A stretch of DNA of 13,662 nt from Terrimesophilobacter sp044508495 (GTDB lineage: Bacteria; Actinomycetota; Actinomycetes; Actinomycetales; Microbacteriaceae): the NCBI GenBank assembly GCA_044508495.1, contig JBIQHP010000060.1, positions 1 through 13,662 on the forward strand. Direction: 5' to 3'. The position numbers and the translations under genes were made by a program. Below, piece after piece: positions 1 through 7,011 of this stretch. Under the pieces are notes generated by a model. That model was not told the DNA's origin, did no database searches, and saw nothing but the letters and a program-made list of their open reading frames with translations. Each line of letters opens with the position of its first letter. Position 1 is the first letter of the stretch.

Positions 1-563
1 GCCGCGAGCAGCGCGGAGTGCGCCGGCCGCTCGCCCCCGCTCTCGGTGTCGTCGATGTTGAGCGAGTCGATCCCGACGATCGTGACACCCTGGCCGACGA
101 GGTACTCGGCGCCCGCCGCGGTGAGGTAGGGCGCGCCGCTCGTATAGGCCGGCGTGCCGAAGTGGCGGTCCCACCCGGTGTGCAGCAGCACGGCGCAGCC
201 GCGGAGCGACCGGTCGCGGAAGACCTCCGCGCCGATGCCGCGCTCGCGCGCATCCGCCAGGTGGAACATCTCGGCCGGCTGGTCGACGAGCGTCTCGAGC
301 GAGAGGCCGGCGAGATCGGTGCCGCCCTCGTAGCGGTGGAACGGGCTGTCGAGATAGGTGCCGGTGTTGCCGATCATCGTGATGGTGTCCATCGCGAACT
401 CGGTTCCCGGCGCGTAGCGCGTGCGCGAGTCGACGCGCGTGAGGAAGGGCTCGATCGTGGGCGCCGGCAGGCCCGGATAGGTCACGAGCCCGGCGCGGAT
501 GACGTGGCTGAGATCGACGAGGCGCGTGCCACCCGGCGCCCGATCCTCCGCGACTCGGGTCAT
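1..563 (-). CDS. Cyclase family protein (PF04199, kynurenine formamidase-like), 3'-truncated by window edge
   Basis: Found by reading the minus strand from the ATG at 563-561; 187 codons are visible and no stop occurs before the edge. The protein has the cyclase-family order: LVDLSHVIRAG near residues 15-25, a core GNTGTYLDSPFHRYEGG at 65-81, LLHTGWD at 126-132 and GIDSLNIDDT at 164-173. The family (KynB and relatives) are metal hydrolases acting on amide, formamide or lactone bonds. In KynB the core reads HxGTHxDxPxH; here Asn66 and Tyr70 stand where two zinc-ligand histidines are expected, while Asp72 and His76 remain. The start overlaps the permease stop as ATGA, with GAGG about 7 bases upstream. 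The substrate is unknown; pairing with an amino-acid-type permease suggests hydrolysis of an imported or exported amino acid derivative. Family call sure, specific function not. Confidence 0.88.
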   Translation of the reverse strand, partial: MTRVAEDRAPGGTRLVDLSHVIRAGLVTYPGLPAPTIEPFLTRVDSRTRYAPGTEFAMDTITMIGNTGTYLDSPFHRYEGGTDLAGLSLETLVDQPAEMFHLADARERGIGAEVFRDRSLRGCAVLLHTGWDRHFGTPAYTSGAPYLTAAGAEYLVGQGVTIVGIDSLNIDDTESGGERPAHSALLA

Positions 564-608
564 CCTGCGACCTCGGCACTCGCCGAACCCGCAGGATGAC
601 CCGACTCG
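551..608 (-). promoter_or_regulatory. 58-nt hairpin over the permease stop / hydrolase start
   Basis: Positions 551-569 and 590-608 are inverted repeats matching at 18 of 19 positions. Inside them, TCGGC (573-577) and GCCGA (582-586) form a second 5-bp stem with a 4-base loop, separated from the outer stem by a symmetric 3x3 internal loop. In the minus-strand mRNA the hydrolase ATG (563-561) and the permease stop lie in the 3' arm, and the likely Shine-Dalgarno GAGG is in the inner part. By inference the fold hides the hydrolase start until permease-translating ribosomes open it. It might instead be a dispersed palindrome. Confidence 0.6.
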
Positions 609-1924
609 ACGGAAAGCGCGGGGGCCGGAGCGGCGGCACGGGTCGCCCGGGCGCGGAGGCGCTTGACGACCGTCACGAGCACGGCGGCGAGCGCGAGGCC
701 GGCCGGGACGAGCAGGTGGATGCCGGCGAGCAGCAGCAGGCCGAGCACGAAGACGCACGAGACCACCGCCATCCACCAGCCGAGCGACCAGCGCTCGAGC
801 AGGCGCACGGCGGCCAGCATCCCGAGCGCGTAGATCGCGACCATGCAGCTCGTGTGGATGAGGATGAAGGCGGCCAGGTCGAGCCCGGTGAGGATGAGGG
901 CGACGAGGTACGCCCCGGCGAGCAGGCCGACGACGAGCAGACTGCGCCGCGGGATGCCGCCCGACTCCACGCCGGCGGCCATCCAGCGGGGAAGGTCGCC
1001 GTCGCGGCCGAGCGAGGCGCCGAGCTTGGCGAAGGCGCCGAAGTAGGTGTTGAGCACCCCGAGGGCGACGATACCGGCGATGACGGCGACCGCTGCGGGG
1101 CCGATGCCGGGCGCGGTCGTCGCGACGAGGGCGAGGAGCGGCACCGGGCTGTTCCCGGCATCCGGCCCGAGCACCGCGATCGTGACGACCTGGAGCGCGA
1201 GGTAGGCGATGCCGACCGCGGCGATCGCGATGGCCGTCGCGAGCGGGATGGTCCGTCGGGGGTTCCGGAACTCGCCGGCGATGTGCGTGACGGCCTCCCA
1301 CCCGGCGAAGGCCCAGACGAAGAGGCTGATCGCCGCGCCGACCCCGAGCCAGCCGTTCGGCAGGAAGGGCGCGAAGTTCTCCGGATGCGCGGCGGGCGCC
1401 GTCACGGCGACGACCCCGATCACGATGGCGACGAGCGCACCGGTGAGGACGAGCTGCACGGCCCCCGACACCCGCAGCCCGTACATGTTCGACACGAGCG
1501 GCGGGACGAAGATGAGCACGGAGAGCAGCACGATCACCCAGTACGGCGCCCCGAAGATCGCTCCGATGTAGGAGGCGCCGAGCACGGTCACGACCGGGGC
1601 GCCGACGCAGACCCCGAAGTAGAACCAGTAGCCGGCCATCCGGGCGGCCGTCGGGCCGAGCGCGAGCCGCACGAAGGTCGCGACGCCGCCGGCATCCGGA
1701 TGCCGCGCCGCGAGCGCCGCGAAGGTGCCGGCGAGCGGGATGGAGAGGATGAGCACCGCGACGACGGAGAGGATCGAGGCGGGGCCGGCCGCGGTCGCCG
1801 CGAGCGCGGGCAGCACGAGGATGCCGGTGCCGAGCACGGAGGCGATGTAGAGCGAGGAGCCCTGGAGGAGGCCGACGGTCCCCTGCTCGGGCGCGGCGGT
1901 CGGCACGGATATCCTGACGCTCAT
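560..1924 (-). CDS. APC superfamily amino acid permease
   Basis: Integral membrane transporter of 454 residues, the usual length for the amino acid-polyamine-cation family, with about 12 hydrophobic segments. TM1 carries the broken-helix signature SVLGTGILVLPALAA (29-43). FAGWEAVTHIAGEFRNPRR (206-224) is the typical family stretch after TM6, and LNTYFGAFAKLGASLGRDGD (291-310) lies in the TM8 region. I start at the ATG at 1924 because the hydrophobic core begins soon after and GGAAC lies just upstream; an ATG at 1975 would add 17 unfamily-like residues. The last 17 residues (SVESGHPAG...) are encoded by the arm and loop of a long hairpin. The stop overlaps the downstream hydrolase start (ATGA), so the two are co-transcribed. 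Substrate not predictable: amino acid uptake or export, proton- or Na-coupled or antiport. Confidence 0.9.
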   Translation of the reverse strand: MSVRISVPTAAPEQGTVGLLQGSSLYIASVLGTGILVLPALAATAAGPASILSVVAVLILSIPLAGTFAALAARHPDAGGVATFVRLALGPTAARMAGYWFYFGVCVGAPVVTVLGASYIGAIFGAPYWVIVLLSVLIFVPPLVSNMYGLRVSGAVQLVLTGALVAIVIGVVAVTAPAAHPENFAPFLPNGWLGVGAAISLFVWAFAGWEAVTHIAGEFRNPRRTIPLATAIAIAAVGIAYLALQVVTIAVLGPDAGNSPVPLLALVATTAPGIGPAAVAVIAGIVALGVLNTYFGAFAKLGASLGRDGDLPRWMAAGVESGGIPRRSLLVVGLLAGAYLVALILTGLDLAAFILIHTSCMVAIYALGMLAAVRLLERWSLGWWMAVVSCVFVLGLLLLAGIHLLVPAGLALAAVLVTVVKRLRARATRAAAPAPALSVESGHPAGSASAEVAG

Positions 1925-1940
1925 CGTTCCATGCTCTCTC

Positions 1941-1974
1941 TGGCAGTACCATGCCGTCCATGCCGAAACTGCCA
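1941..1974. promoter_or_regulatory. Inverted repeat TGGCAGT-N20-ACTGCCA, candidate operator
   Basis: A perfect 7-bp inverted repeat (1941-1947 and 1968-1974) lies 17 bases upstream of the permease ATG. Its 20-bp spacer holds two direct copies of CCATGCC (1949-1955 and 1958-1964) at a 9-bp period. Position and symmetry suit a regulator site for the permease-hydrolase operon. No regulator gene is in the window and I could not place a convincing -10/-35 for this gene. Confidence 0.4.
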
Positions 1975-2044
1975 CTCATCCTCGGCCTTGCGCCAGGCCG
2001 CCCGACCGCGAGCCCGTGTGGTCATTCTCGCATCCGCCACCGTC

Positions 2045-2050
2045 TAGTCT
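2045..2050 (+). promoter_or_regulatory. -10 box TAGTCT, leaderless start for the EamA exporter
   Basis: TAGTCT fits the actinobacterial TAnnnT -10 consensus. Only 7 bases separate it from the GTG at 2058, so transcription should begin at or next to the start codon. No clear TTGACA-like -35 is seen. Confidence 0.5.
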
Positions 2051-2057
2051 CGGAGGG

Positions 2058-2942
2058 GTGACCACGCAGCGCGACCGGACCGTCGGCGCGACGACCCAGC
2101 TCGCCACCGAGGTGAGCATCAACTTCGGCTCGTCGATCGCCGGACTGCTGGTTCCGATCGTGGGCAGCGTCGTGGTCGTCGCGGTGCGGCAGCTCGTGAC
2201 GGCGCTCGCCCTCGTCCCCTTCGTCCGTCCGCGGATCAGGGGCCGAGGGTTCCGCGCACTCGCGCCGGCGCTCGCCCTCGGCGTCATCCTCGCCGTCATG
2301 AACCTGAGCTTCTACGAGTCGGTCGGCAGGATCGACCTGGGAACCGCGGTGACGATCGAGTTCATGGGACCGCTCGCGATCGCCCTGGCGACCTCGCGCC
2401 GCATCCTCGACGTCCTCTGCGCCGTGGCCGCGGGCGTCGGCGTCTACCTGCTCGCGGGGAGCTCGGGGGAGCTGGATGTCGTGGGCGTCGTCCTCGCCGC
2501 CGTCGCGGGCGTGAGCTGGGCCGCCTACATCCTCGTCGCCCGAACCGTCGCCGCGCGCTTCAAGGGGTTCGAGGGGCTGAGCATCGCGAGTGTCGTCGCA
2601 CTCGCGATCATCGCGCCCGCCGCGCTCGTCGTCGTCGACTACTCGGCGATCGACTGGCGGGTGCTCGGTCTGCTCGTCGCCACCGGCATCCTGTGCTCGG
2701 CGATCCCCTACAGCCTCGACAGCGTGATCCTGCGCAGGATCACCCCCCGGCTGTACTCGATCATCACGAGCACGGCGCCGGTGCTCGCGGCAGTGTTCGG
2801 CTGGCTCATCCTCGGCCAGGCCCTCTCCCTGCAGCAGCAGCTCGCGATCCTGCTCGTCTCCGCCGCGGCCGCGACGGCGTTCGCGACCCATCGCGACCGC
2901 CCGGTGTCCGAGCTCGAGGCGGCGGCGACGACTACGCCTTGA
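2058..2942 (+). CDS. EamA/DMT family transporter, RhtA-like amino acid exporter
   Basis: A 294-residue inner-membrane protein with about ten hydrophobic helices in two EamA halves. The stretch GRIDLGTAVTIEFMGPLAIAL (90-110) closely resembles RhtA, the E. coli threonine/homoserine exporter; the second half has GILCSAIPYSLDSVILRRI (210-228) and a PVLAAVFGWLILGQ motif (241-254). The expected role is efflux of a small amino acid or similar solute; substrate is inferred. I chose the GTG at 2058, just after a TAGTCT -10 box, over an ATG at 2016 whose extra 14 residues are Pro/Ser-rich and lie upstream of that promoter. The GGAGGGG directly against the GTG is too close to act as a normal ribosome site, which favours a leaderless message. 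The 3' end overlaps the convergent cystathionine gene by 11 bases. Confidence 0.88.
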   Translation: MTTQRDRTVGATTQLATEVSINFGSSIAGLLVPIVGSVVVVAVRQLVTALALVPFVRPRIRGRGFRALAPALALGVILAVMNLSFYESVGRIDLGTAVTIEFMGPLAIALATSRRILDVLCAVAAGVGVYLLAGSSGELDVVGVVLAAVAGVSWAAYILVARTVAARFKGFEGLSIASVVALAIIAPAALVVVDYSAIDWRVLGLLVATGILCSAIPYSLDSVILRRITPRLYSIITSTAPVLAAVFGWLILGQALSLQQQLAILLVSAAAATAFATHRDRPVSELEAAATTTP

Positions 2943-4074
2943 GCGCCTCGAGCACGTCCTCGACGAGGTCGGCGGCGTCCTCGATCCCCGCCGAGAGCCG
3001 GATGAGGTCGTCCGGCACCTCGAGCTCGGTGCCGCGCACCGAGGCGTGCGTCATCTCGGCCGGGTAGTTGACGAGCGACTCCACGCCGCCGAGCGATTCG
3101 GCGAGCTGGAAGAGCCTCGTCGACTCGGCGAACCGGCGAGCGGCCGCGGCGCCGCCCATGAAGCTGATCGAGAGCATCCCGCCGAAGCCGCGCATCTGCC
3201 GCGCGGCGAGCTCGTGGCCCGGATGGTCGGGCAGCCCGGGGTAGTAGACCCGCTCGAGCGCCGGATGCCCCACGAGGGCCTCGGCGACGGCCTGCGCGTT
3301 CGCGCAGTGGCGCTCCATCCGCAGCGCGAGCGTCTTGACGCCACGCGTCGTGAGCCAGGCGTCCATCGGGCCGGAGACCGCGCCGGCCGCGAACTGCACG
3401 AAGCCGACGCGCGAGGCGAGGTCGTCGTCGTCGAGCACGAGCGCCCCGCCGAGCACGTCGGAGTGGCCCCCGAGGTACTTCGTCGTCGAGTGCACGACGA
3501 CGTCGGCGCCGAGCTCGAGAGGGTTCTGCAGGTAGGGCGAGGCAAAGGTGTTGTCGACGACGACGAGCGCGCCCGCGGCATGGCCGATCTCGGCGAGCGC
3601 GGCGATGTCGGAGATCGTCATGAGCGGGTTGCTCGGCGTCTCGACCCAGAGCACCTTCGTCGCGGGCGTCACCGCCGCGCGCACGGCGTCGGGGTCGCTC
3701 ATGTCGACGACGCTCAGGGTCACGCCCCACGGGACGAAGATGCGGTTCACGAGCCGGTGGGTGCCGCCGTAGACGTCGTTCCCCATGAGCACGTGGTCGC
3801 CCGGCGCGAGAACCGTGCGCAGGAGGGCGTCCTCGGCGGCGAGCCCCGAGGCGAAGCTCAGGCCGTGCCTGCCGCCTTCGAGGCTCGCGAGCTGCACCTG
3901 CAGGGAGTCGCGGGTGGGGTTGGTCCCGCGGGTGTACTCGTAGCCGTTGCGCAGATCCCCGACGCTCTTCTGCACGAACGTCGTCGTGAGGTAGACGGGC
4001 GGGATGACGGCGCCCGTCGTCGGGTCGAAGCCCTGGCCGTCGTGGACGGCGCGCGTGCTGAAGTCGTGGGTCAT
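2932..4074 (-). CDS. metB: Cystathionine gamma-synthase / gamma-lyase (PLP)
   Basis: A 380-residue Cys/Met-metabolism PLP enzyme (PF01053). It has the neighbour-subunit phosphate-binding YTR (47-49), the cofactor-ring Asp174 in VVVDNTFASP, and the Schiff-base Lys199 in VVHSTTKYLGGHSD. ESLGGVESLVNYPAEMTHAS and LIRLSAGIED near the C-terminus are typical of the MetB/CGL branch. MetB joins O-acyl-homoserine and cysteine to make cystathionine; gamma-lyases split cystathionine to cysteine, 2-oxobutyrate and ammonia. Sequence inspection does not separate the two reliably. Its position 18 bases after cystathionine beta-synthase, in the same operon, favours the lyase direction, although actinobacterial homologues are often named MetB. 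AGGGA lies about 10 bases before the ATG. Family certain, direction uncertain. Confidence 0.93.
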   Translation of the reverse strand: MTHDFSTRAVHDGQGFDPTTGAVIPPVYLTTTFVQKSVGDLRNGYEYTRGTNPTRDSLQVQLASLEGGRHGLSFASGLAAEDALLRTVLAPGDHVLMGNDVYGGTHRLVNRIFVPWGVTLSVVDMSDPDAVRAAVTPATKVLWVETPSNPLMTISDIAALAEIGHAAGALVVVDNTFASPYLQNPLELGADVVVHSTTKYLGGHSDVLGGALVLDDDDLASRVGFVQFAAGAVSGPMDAWLTTRGVKTLALRMERHCANAQAVAEALVGHPALERVYYPGLPDHPGHELAARQMRGFGGMLSISFMGGAAAARRFAESTRLFQLAESLGGVESLVNYPAEMTHASVRGTELEVPDDLIRLSAGIEDAADLVEDVLEALKA

Positions 4075-4092
4075 GAGGAGGCTTTCCCTGGG

Positions 4093-5487
4093 TCAGGCTG
4101 TGCTGCGATCGGCACCGAGGTGGTCGAGGAGATCGCGACGGGAGACGACCGAGACCGGTTTGCCGTCCCGCGCGACGAGCAGGGCGTCCGCCTCGGCGAG
4201 AGCGTCACGAGCCGCGTCGAGGCTCTCGTGGACGCCGAGAAGGCCGAGCCCCGCTCCGACGAAGCCCTCGACGGCATCCGTCGGCTTCGCCCCGCCCGTC
4301 GCGAGAAGGTCGAGGAGCGTGCGCTCGCCGATCGCCCCGAGCACCTCGCCCATGACGACGGGCGGCTCCGCGCTGAGCACGGGAAGCCGGGTGAGGCCGC
4401 TCTCGCCCATGACCCGGATGGCGTCCCGTACGGTGTCGCTCGCGTGCACGTGAGCGAGCACGGGGGTCTCGCCGTCGCGTCGGAGGAGCAGATCCGCGAC
4501 GGTCGCGCCGTCTCCGGTCCCGGGGAGCCCGGCGACCTGGAAGCCGTGCGAGCGCATCCAGCGGTCGTCGAAGACCTTGCCGAGATATCCGCGGCCGCCG
4601 TCGGGAAGCAGGATGACCATGACGGCCTCGGCGGGCAGACTGCGCGCGACCTTGAGCGCGGAGGCGACGGCCATGCCGCTCGATCCGCCGACGAGAAGCC
4701 CCTCCTCGCGGGCGAGCCTGCGCGTGAGCTCGAAGGACTCCGCGTCGCTCGAAGCCACGATCTCGTCGACCACGGCCGGGTCGTAGGCCTCGGGCCAGAA
4801 GTCCTCCCCGACGCCCTCGACGAGGTACGGCCGCCCGGTCCCGCCCGAGTACACCGATCCTTCCGGATCCGCCCCGATCACGACGACGCGGCCGTCGGAG
4901 ACCTCCTTGAGGTACCGCCCTGCGCCGCTGATCGTCCCGCCCGTCCCGACCCCCGCGACGAAGTGGGTGACCTTCCCCTCGGTGTCGCTCCAGATCTCCG
5001 GCCCGGTGGTCTCGTAGTGGCTCAGCGGGCCGTTCTGGTTCGAGTACTGGTTGGGCTTGAACGCCCCGGGGATCTCCCGCGCGAGCCGGTCGGAGACGCT
5101 GTAGTACGACTCGGGGCTCTCCGGCGCGACCGCGGTGGGCGTCACGACGATCTCGGCGCCGTAGGCCGTGAGCACGCTGCGCTTGTCCTCGCCGACCTTG
5201 TCCGGGAGCACGAAGACGCAGCGATAGCCGCGCTGCTGGGCGACGAGCGCCAGCCCGATCCCGGTGTTGCCGCTCGTCGGCTCGACGATCGTGCCTCCCG
5301 GCTTCAGCAGCCCCTCGCGTTCGGCCGCGTCGACGATGCGCGTCGCGATGCGGTCCTTCGAAGAGCCGCCGGGGTTGAGGTACTCGACCTTGACGAGCAC
5401 GGTCGCGGCCACGCCCTCGGTCACCCGGTTGAGCCTCACGAGCGGCGTGTTGCCGACGAGATCGAGGATGCTGCTGGCGTACTTCAT
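4093..5487 (-). CDS. cbs: Cystathionine beta-synthase with C-terminal CBS-domain pair
   Basis: A 464-residue cytosolic PLP enzyme that condenses serine and homocysteine to cystathionine, the first step of reverse transsulfuration. The catalytic core covers about 1-310: NTPLVRL (13-19), Schiff-base Lys44 in NPGGSSKDR, the substrate loop TSGNTG (71-76), the phosphate loop GTGGT (181-185), and GGSSG (267-271). Two CBS (Bateman) repeats follow at about 325-395 and 405-458, which in eukaryotic enzymes carry S-adenosylmethionine regulation. The N-terminal heme-binding segment of animal CBS is absent, as usual in bacteria. It is the first gene of an operon with the cystathionine gamma enzyme. No Shine-Dalgarno is evident and a TAGGTT -10 box sits 9 bases before the ATG, so the mRNA is leaderless or nearly so. 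A plain O-acetylserine sulfhydrylase is unlikely given the CBS domains. Confidence 0.95.
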   Translation of the reverse strand: MKYASSILDLVGNTPLVRLNRVTEGVAATVLVKVEYLNPGGSSKDRIATRIVDAAEREGLLKPGGTIVEPTSGNTGIGLALVAQQRGYRCVFVLPDKVGEDKRSVLTAYGAEIVVTPTAVAPESPESYYSVSDRLAREIPGAFKPNQYSNQNGPLSHYETTGPEIWSDTEGKVTHFVAGVGTGGTISGAGRYLKEVSDGRVVVIGADPEGSVYSGGTGRPYLVEGVGEDFWPEAYDPAVVDEIVASSDAESFELTRRLAREEGLLVGGSSGMAVASALKVARSLPAEAVMVILLPDGGRGYLGKVFDDRWMRSHGFQVAGLPGTGDGATVADLLLRRDGETPVLAHVHASDTVRDAIRVMGESGLTRLPVLSAEPPVVMGEVLGAIGERTLLDLLATGGAKPTDAVEGFVGAGLGLLGVHESLDAARDALAEADALLVARDGKPVSVVSRRDLLDHLGADRSTA

Positions 5488-5496
5488 GATGAGCCA

Positions 5497-5502
5497 AACC
5501 TA
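5497..5502 (-). promoter_or_regulatory. -10 box TAGGTT for the sulfur operon
   Basis: On the minus strand TAGGTT (5502 to 5497) fits TAnnnT and ends 9 bases before the cystathionine beta-synthase ATG. This predicts a 5' leader of only a few bases. The -35 region is weak. Confidence 0.45.
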
Positions 5503-5523
5503 CCAGCGGCTCGGCGGAGGTTA

Positions 5524-5553
5524 CCGGGGAGGGAATGTTTCCCGGCCTCCCGG
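5524..5553. promoter_or_regulatory. Nested dyads in the divergent sulfur / DUF3105 promoter region
   Basis: GGGAA-TGT-TTCCC (5531-5543) is an exact 13-bp dyad. It sits within CCGGG (5524-5528) and CCCGG (5541-5545), and CCGGGGAGG (5524-5532) pairs with CCTCCCGG (5546-5553) with one bulged base. The region is midway between two opposite promoters, where one bound regulator could affect both. Regulator unknown. Confidence 0.35.
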
Positions 5554-5575
5554 ACTTCTCATCCGAGAGACCGTC

Positions 5576-5581
5576 TAGATT
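5576..5581 (+). promoter_or_regulatory. -10 box TAGATT for the DUF3105-DUF305 operon
   Basis: TAGATT fits TAnnnT and places transcription start near 5588. That leaves about 34 bases of leader before the ATG at 5622, including the AGGAC ribosome site at 5609-5613. Confidence 0.5.
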
Positions 5582-5621
5582 TGTAGTGAACCCCCGCCGC
5601 CCGACCGACAGGACGACGCCC

Positions 5622-6326
5622 ATGGCATCCAGCAGCACGCCCGCGAGGAACTCCTCCCCGAACGCCGGCAAGCTCACCGTCAAGCAGGAGCGCGAGCAGC
5701 GCCGCCAGGCGAAGGTCGAAGCGTTCAAGAAGGAGCAGGCCCGCGCGAAGCGCAATCGGCTCCTCGGGATCTGGGGCGCCGTGATCGGGAGCGCCGTCGC
5801 CCTCGGACTCGTCGTCACGATCGTCATCGTCACGACCATCCCGAAGAAGGACCCGCTCACGATCGAGCTCACCGGGCTCCAGACCTGGAACGTCCCCGGG
5901 GCCGTGCACGTCGACCCCGAGCCCGTCGACTACAAGGGCGAGTACGACATGGACCCGCCCGCGGGCGGACCGCACTGGAGCGGCTGGCTCAACTGCGGCG
6001 TCTACACCGAGCCCCAGGAGAACGAGCGCGCGGTGCACGCCCTCGAGCACGGCGCGGTCTGGGTGACCTACGATCCCGCCGAGGTGAGCGGCGCGGACCT
6101 CGACACCCTGCGCAACCGGATGCCGAAGACCTACAGCATCCTCTCGCCCTATCCAGGGCTCGACGCGCCCGTCGTGGCCTCGGCATGGGGTGCACAGCTC
6201 CGGCTGGACGGTGTCGACGACGAGCGCCTCGACGGGTTCTTCGCCCGGTACTGGCAGTCGGGCACGGCGCCGGAGCTCGGCGCCGCCTGCACGGGAGCGG
6301 TGGATGGTCCCGGCAAGATCGGCTGA
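5622..6326 (+). CDS. DUF3105 domain-containing membrane-anchored protein
   Basis: A 234-residue protein with a Lys/Arg/Glu-rich cytoplasmic head (17-46, likely helical), one membrane segment (about 47-72) and an extracytoplasmic DUF3105 domain (PF11303). The family core GGPHWSGWLNCGVY (115-128) and ENERAVHALEHGAVWVTYD (133-151) is clear; His118, His139, His143, Cys125 and Cys223 are candidate metal ligands or a disulfide. I start at the ATG at 5622 because AGGAC is 8 bases upstream and a -10 box is at 5576; an in-frame GTG at 5586 lies at the predicted transcription start and is a weaker choice. The biochemical role is not established to my knowledge. Direct overlap with a DUF305 gene suggests a shared extracytoplasmic role, perhaps in metal handling. 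Family call firm, function open. Confidence 0.9.
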   Translation: MASSSTPARNSSPNAGKLTVKQEREQRRQAKVEAFKKEQARAKRNRLLGIWGAVIGSAVALGLVVTIVIVTTIPKKDPLTIELTGLQTWNVPGAVHVDPEPVDYKGEYDMDPPAGGPHWSGWLNCGVYTEPQENERAVHALEHGAVWVTYDPAEVSGADLDTLRNRMPKTYSILSPYPGLDAPVVASAWGAQLRLDGVDDERLDGFFARYWQSGTAPELGAACTGAVDGPGKIG

Positions 6327-6993
6327 CGCCCCCGCGGGTGCGCCCGCCCCGCAGTCGGCCCCGACCCGCACGATCGTCCTGGCGATCCTCGGCGTCACGG
6401 TCCTGCTCATCGCGAGCTTCCTCGGCGGGCGGCTGACCGCTCCGACCGAGGTCGTCCCGAACGACACGAGCGCGGAGGCCGGCTTCGCCCGCGACATGCA
6501 GCTCCACCATCAGCAGGCCGTCGAGATGTCGATGATCGTGCGGGACGAGACCGACGACCCCGACATCCGCCTGCTCGCCTACGACGTCGCCCTCGCGCAG
6601 CAGCAGCAGTCCGGCCAGATGTTCTCCTGGCTCACCGTGTGGGGGCTGCCCCAGGTCGCGAGCGAGCCGTCGATGACCTGGATGGTGCGGCCGGGTCGCA
6701 GCGGTACCGGCCACGATCACGGCCCTGGCGAGCCAGCGCACGTTCCGGGCGAGCCCATGCCGGGCCTCGCGACCGACGCGCAGCTGGCCGAGCTGCGGGC
6801 CGCGACCGGCGTCGAGGCCGAGAGGCTCTACCTGACCCTCATGATCGCCCACCACCGGGGCGGGGTGGAGATGGCCGAGGCCGTGCTCGACCGCTCGACC
6901 AATCGCGTCGTCGTGAACCTCGCCCGCGGCATGATCGCGGCCCAGCAGAGCGAGATCGACTACATGGAGGAGCTGCTCGCACTTCGGCGATGA
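6304..6993 (+). CDS. DUF305 domain-containing protein, probable extracytoplasmic copper-binding protein
   Basis: A 229-residue protein with an N-terminal signal anchor (about 23-42) and a DUF305 domain (PF03713, ferritin-like helical fold). Two similar half-repeats are visible: DMQLHHQQAVEM (64-75) and LMIAHHRGGVEM (179-190), each with a His pair and a following Glu-Met. A loop at 131-150 adds His137, His139 and His146 (GHDHG...AHVPGE). CopM, a DUF305 protein of Synechocystis, binds copper, so a periplasm-side metal role is plausible; copper itself is inferred. The ATG at 6304 follows GGGAG by about 6 bases and overlaps the DUF3105 gene by 23 bases in another frame, implying translational coupling. 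An upstream in-frame ATG at 6190 would add an unrelated low-complexity extension. The stop is 18 bases from the stop of the convergent channel gene, with no visible terminator. Confidence 0.9.
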   Translation: MVPARSADAPAGAPAPQSAPTRTIVLAILGVTVLLIASFLGGRLTAPTEVVPNDTSAEAGFARDMQLHHQQAVEMSMIVRDETDDPDIRLLAYDVALAQQQQSGQMFSWLTVWGLPQVASEPSMTWMVRPGRSGTGHDHGPGEPAHVPGEPMPGLATDAQLAELRAATGVEAERLYLTLMIAHHRGGVEMAEAVLDRSTNRVVVNLARGMIAAQQSEIDYMEELLALRR

Positions 6994-7011
6994 GCACCGG
7001 CGGAGGCGGCC

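Noticed and set aside
18..599. 193-codon open frame on the plus strand
   Set aside because: Shadow of the cyclase-family hydrolase. The similarity of its last residues to the permease tail comes from the long inverted repeat at 551-608, not from homology.
1925..1975. Upstream ATG giving a 17-residue longer APC permease
   Set aside because: The extra residues are unlike family N-termini and would make the inverted repeat at 1941-1974 coding; the ATG at 1924 has a better ribosome site.
3046..5586. 846-codon open frame on the plus strand
   Set aside because: It is antisense to both sulfur-metabolism enzymes, whose catalytic motifs are intact. Its product is low-complexity Arg/Ala/Glu/Asp-rich sequence, as expected from the mirror frame of GC-rich genes.
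6994..7011. Terminator between the convergent DUF305 and channel genes
   Set aside because: The 18-base gap has no stem with a T-run; no terminator can be supported there.
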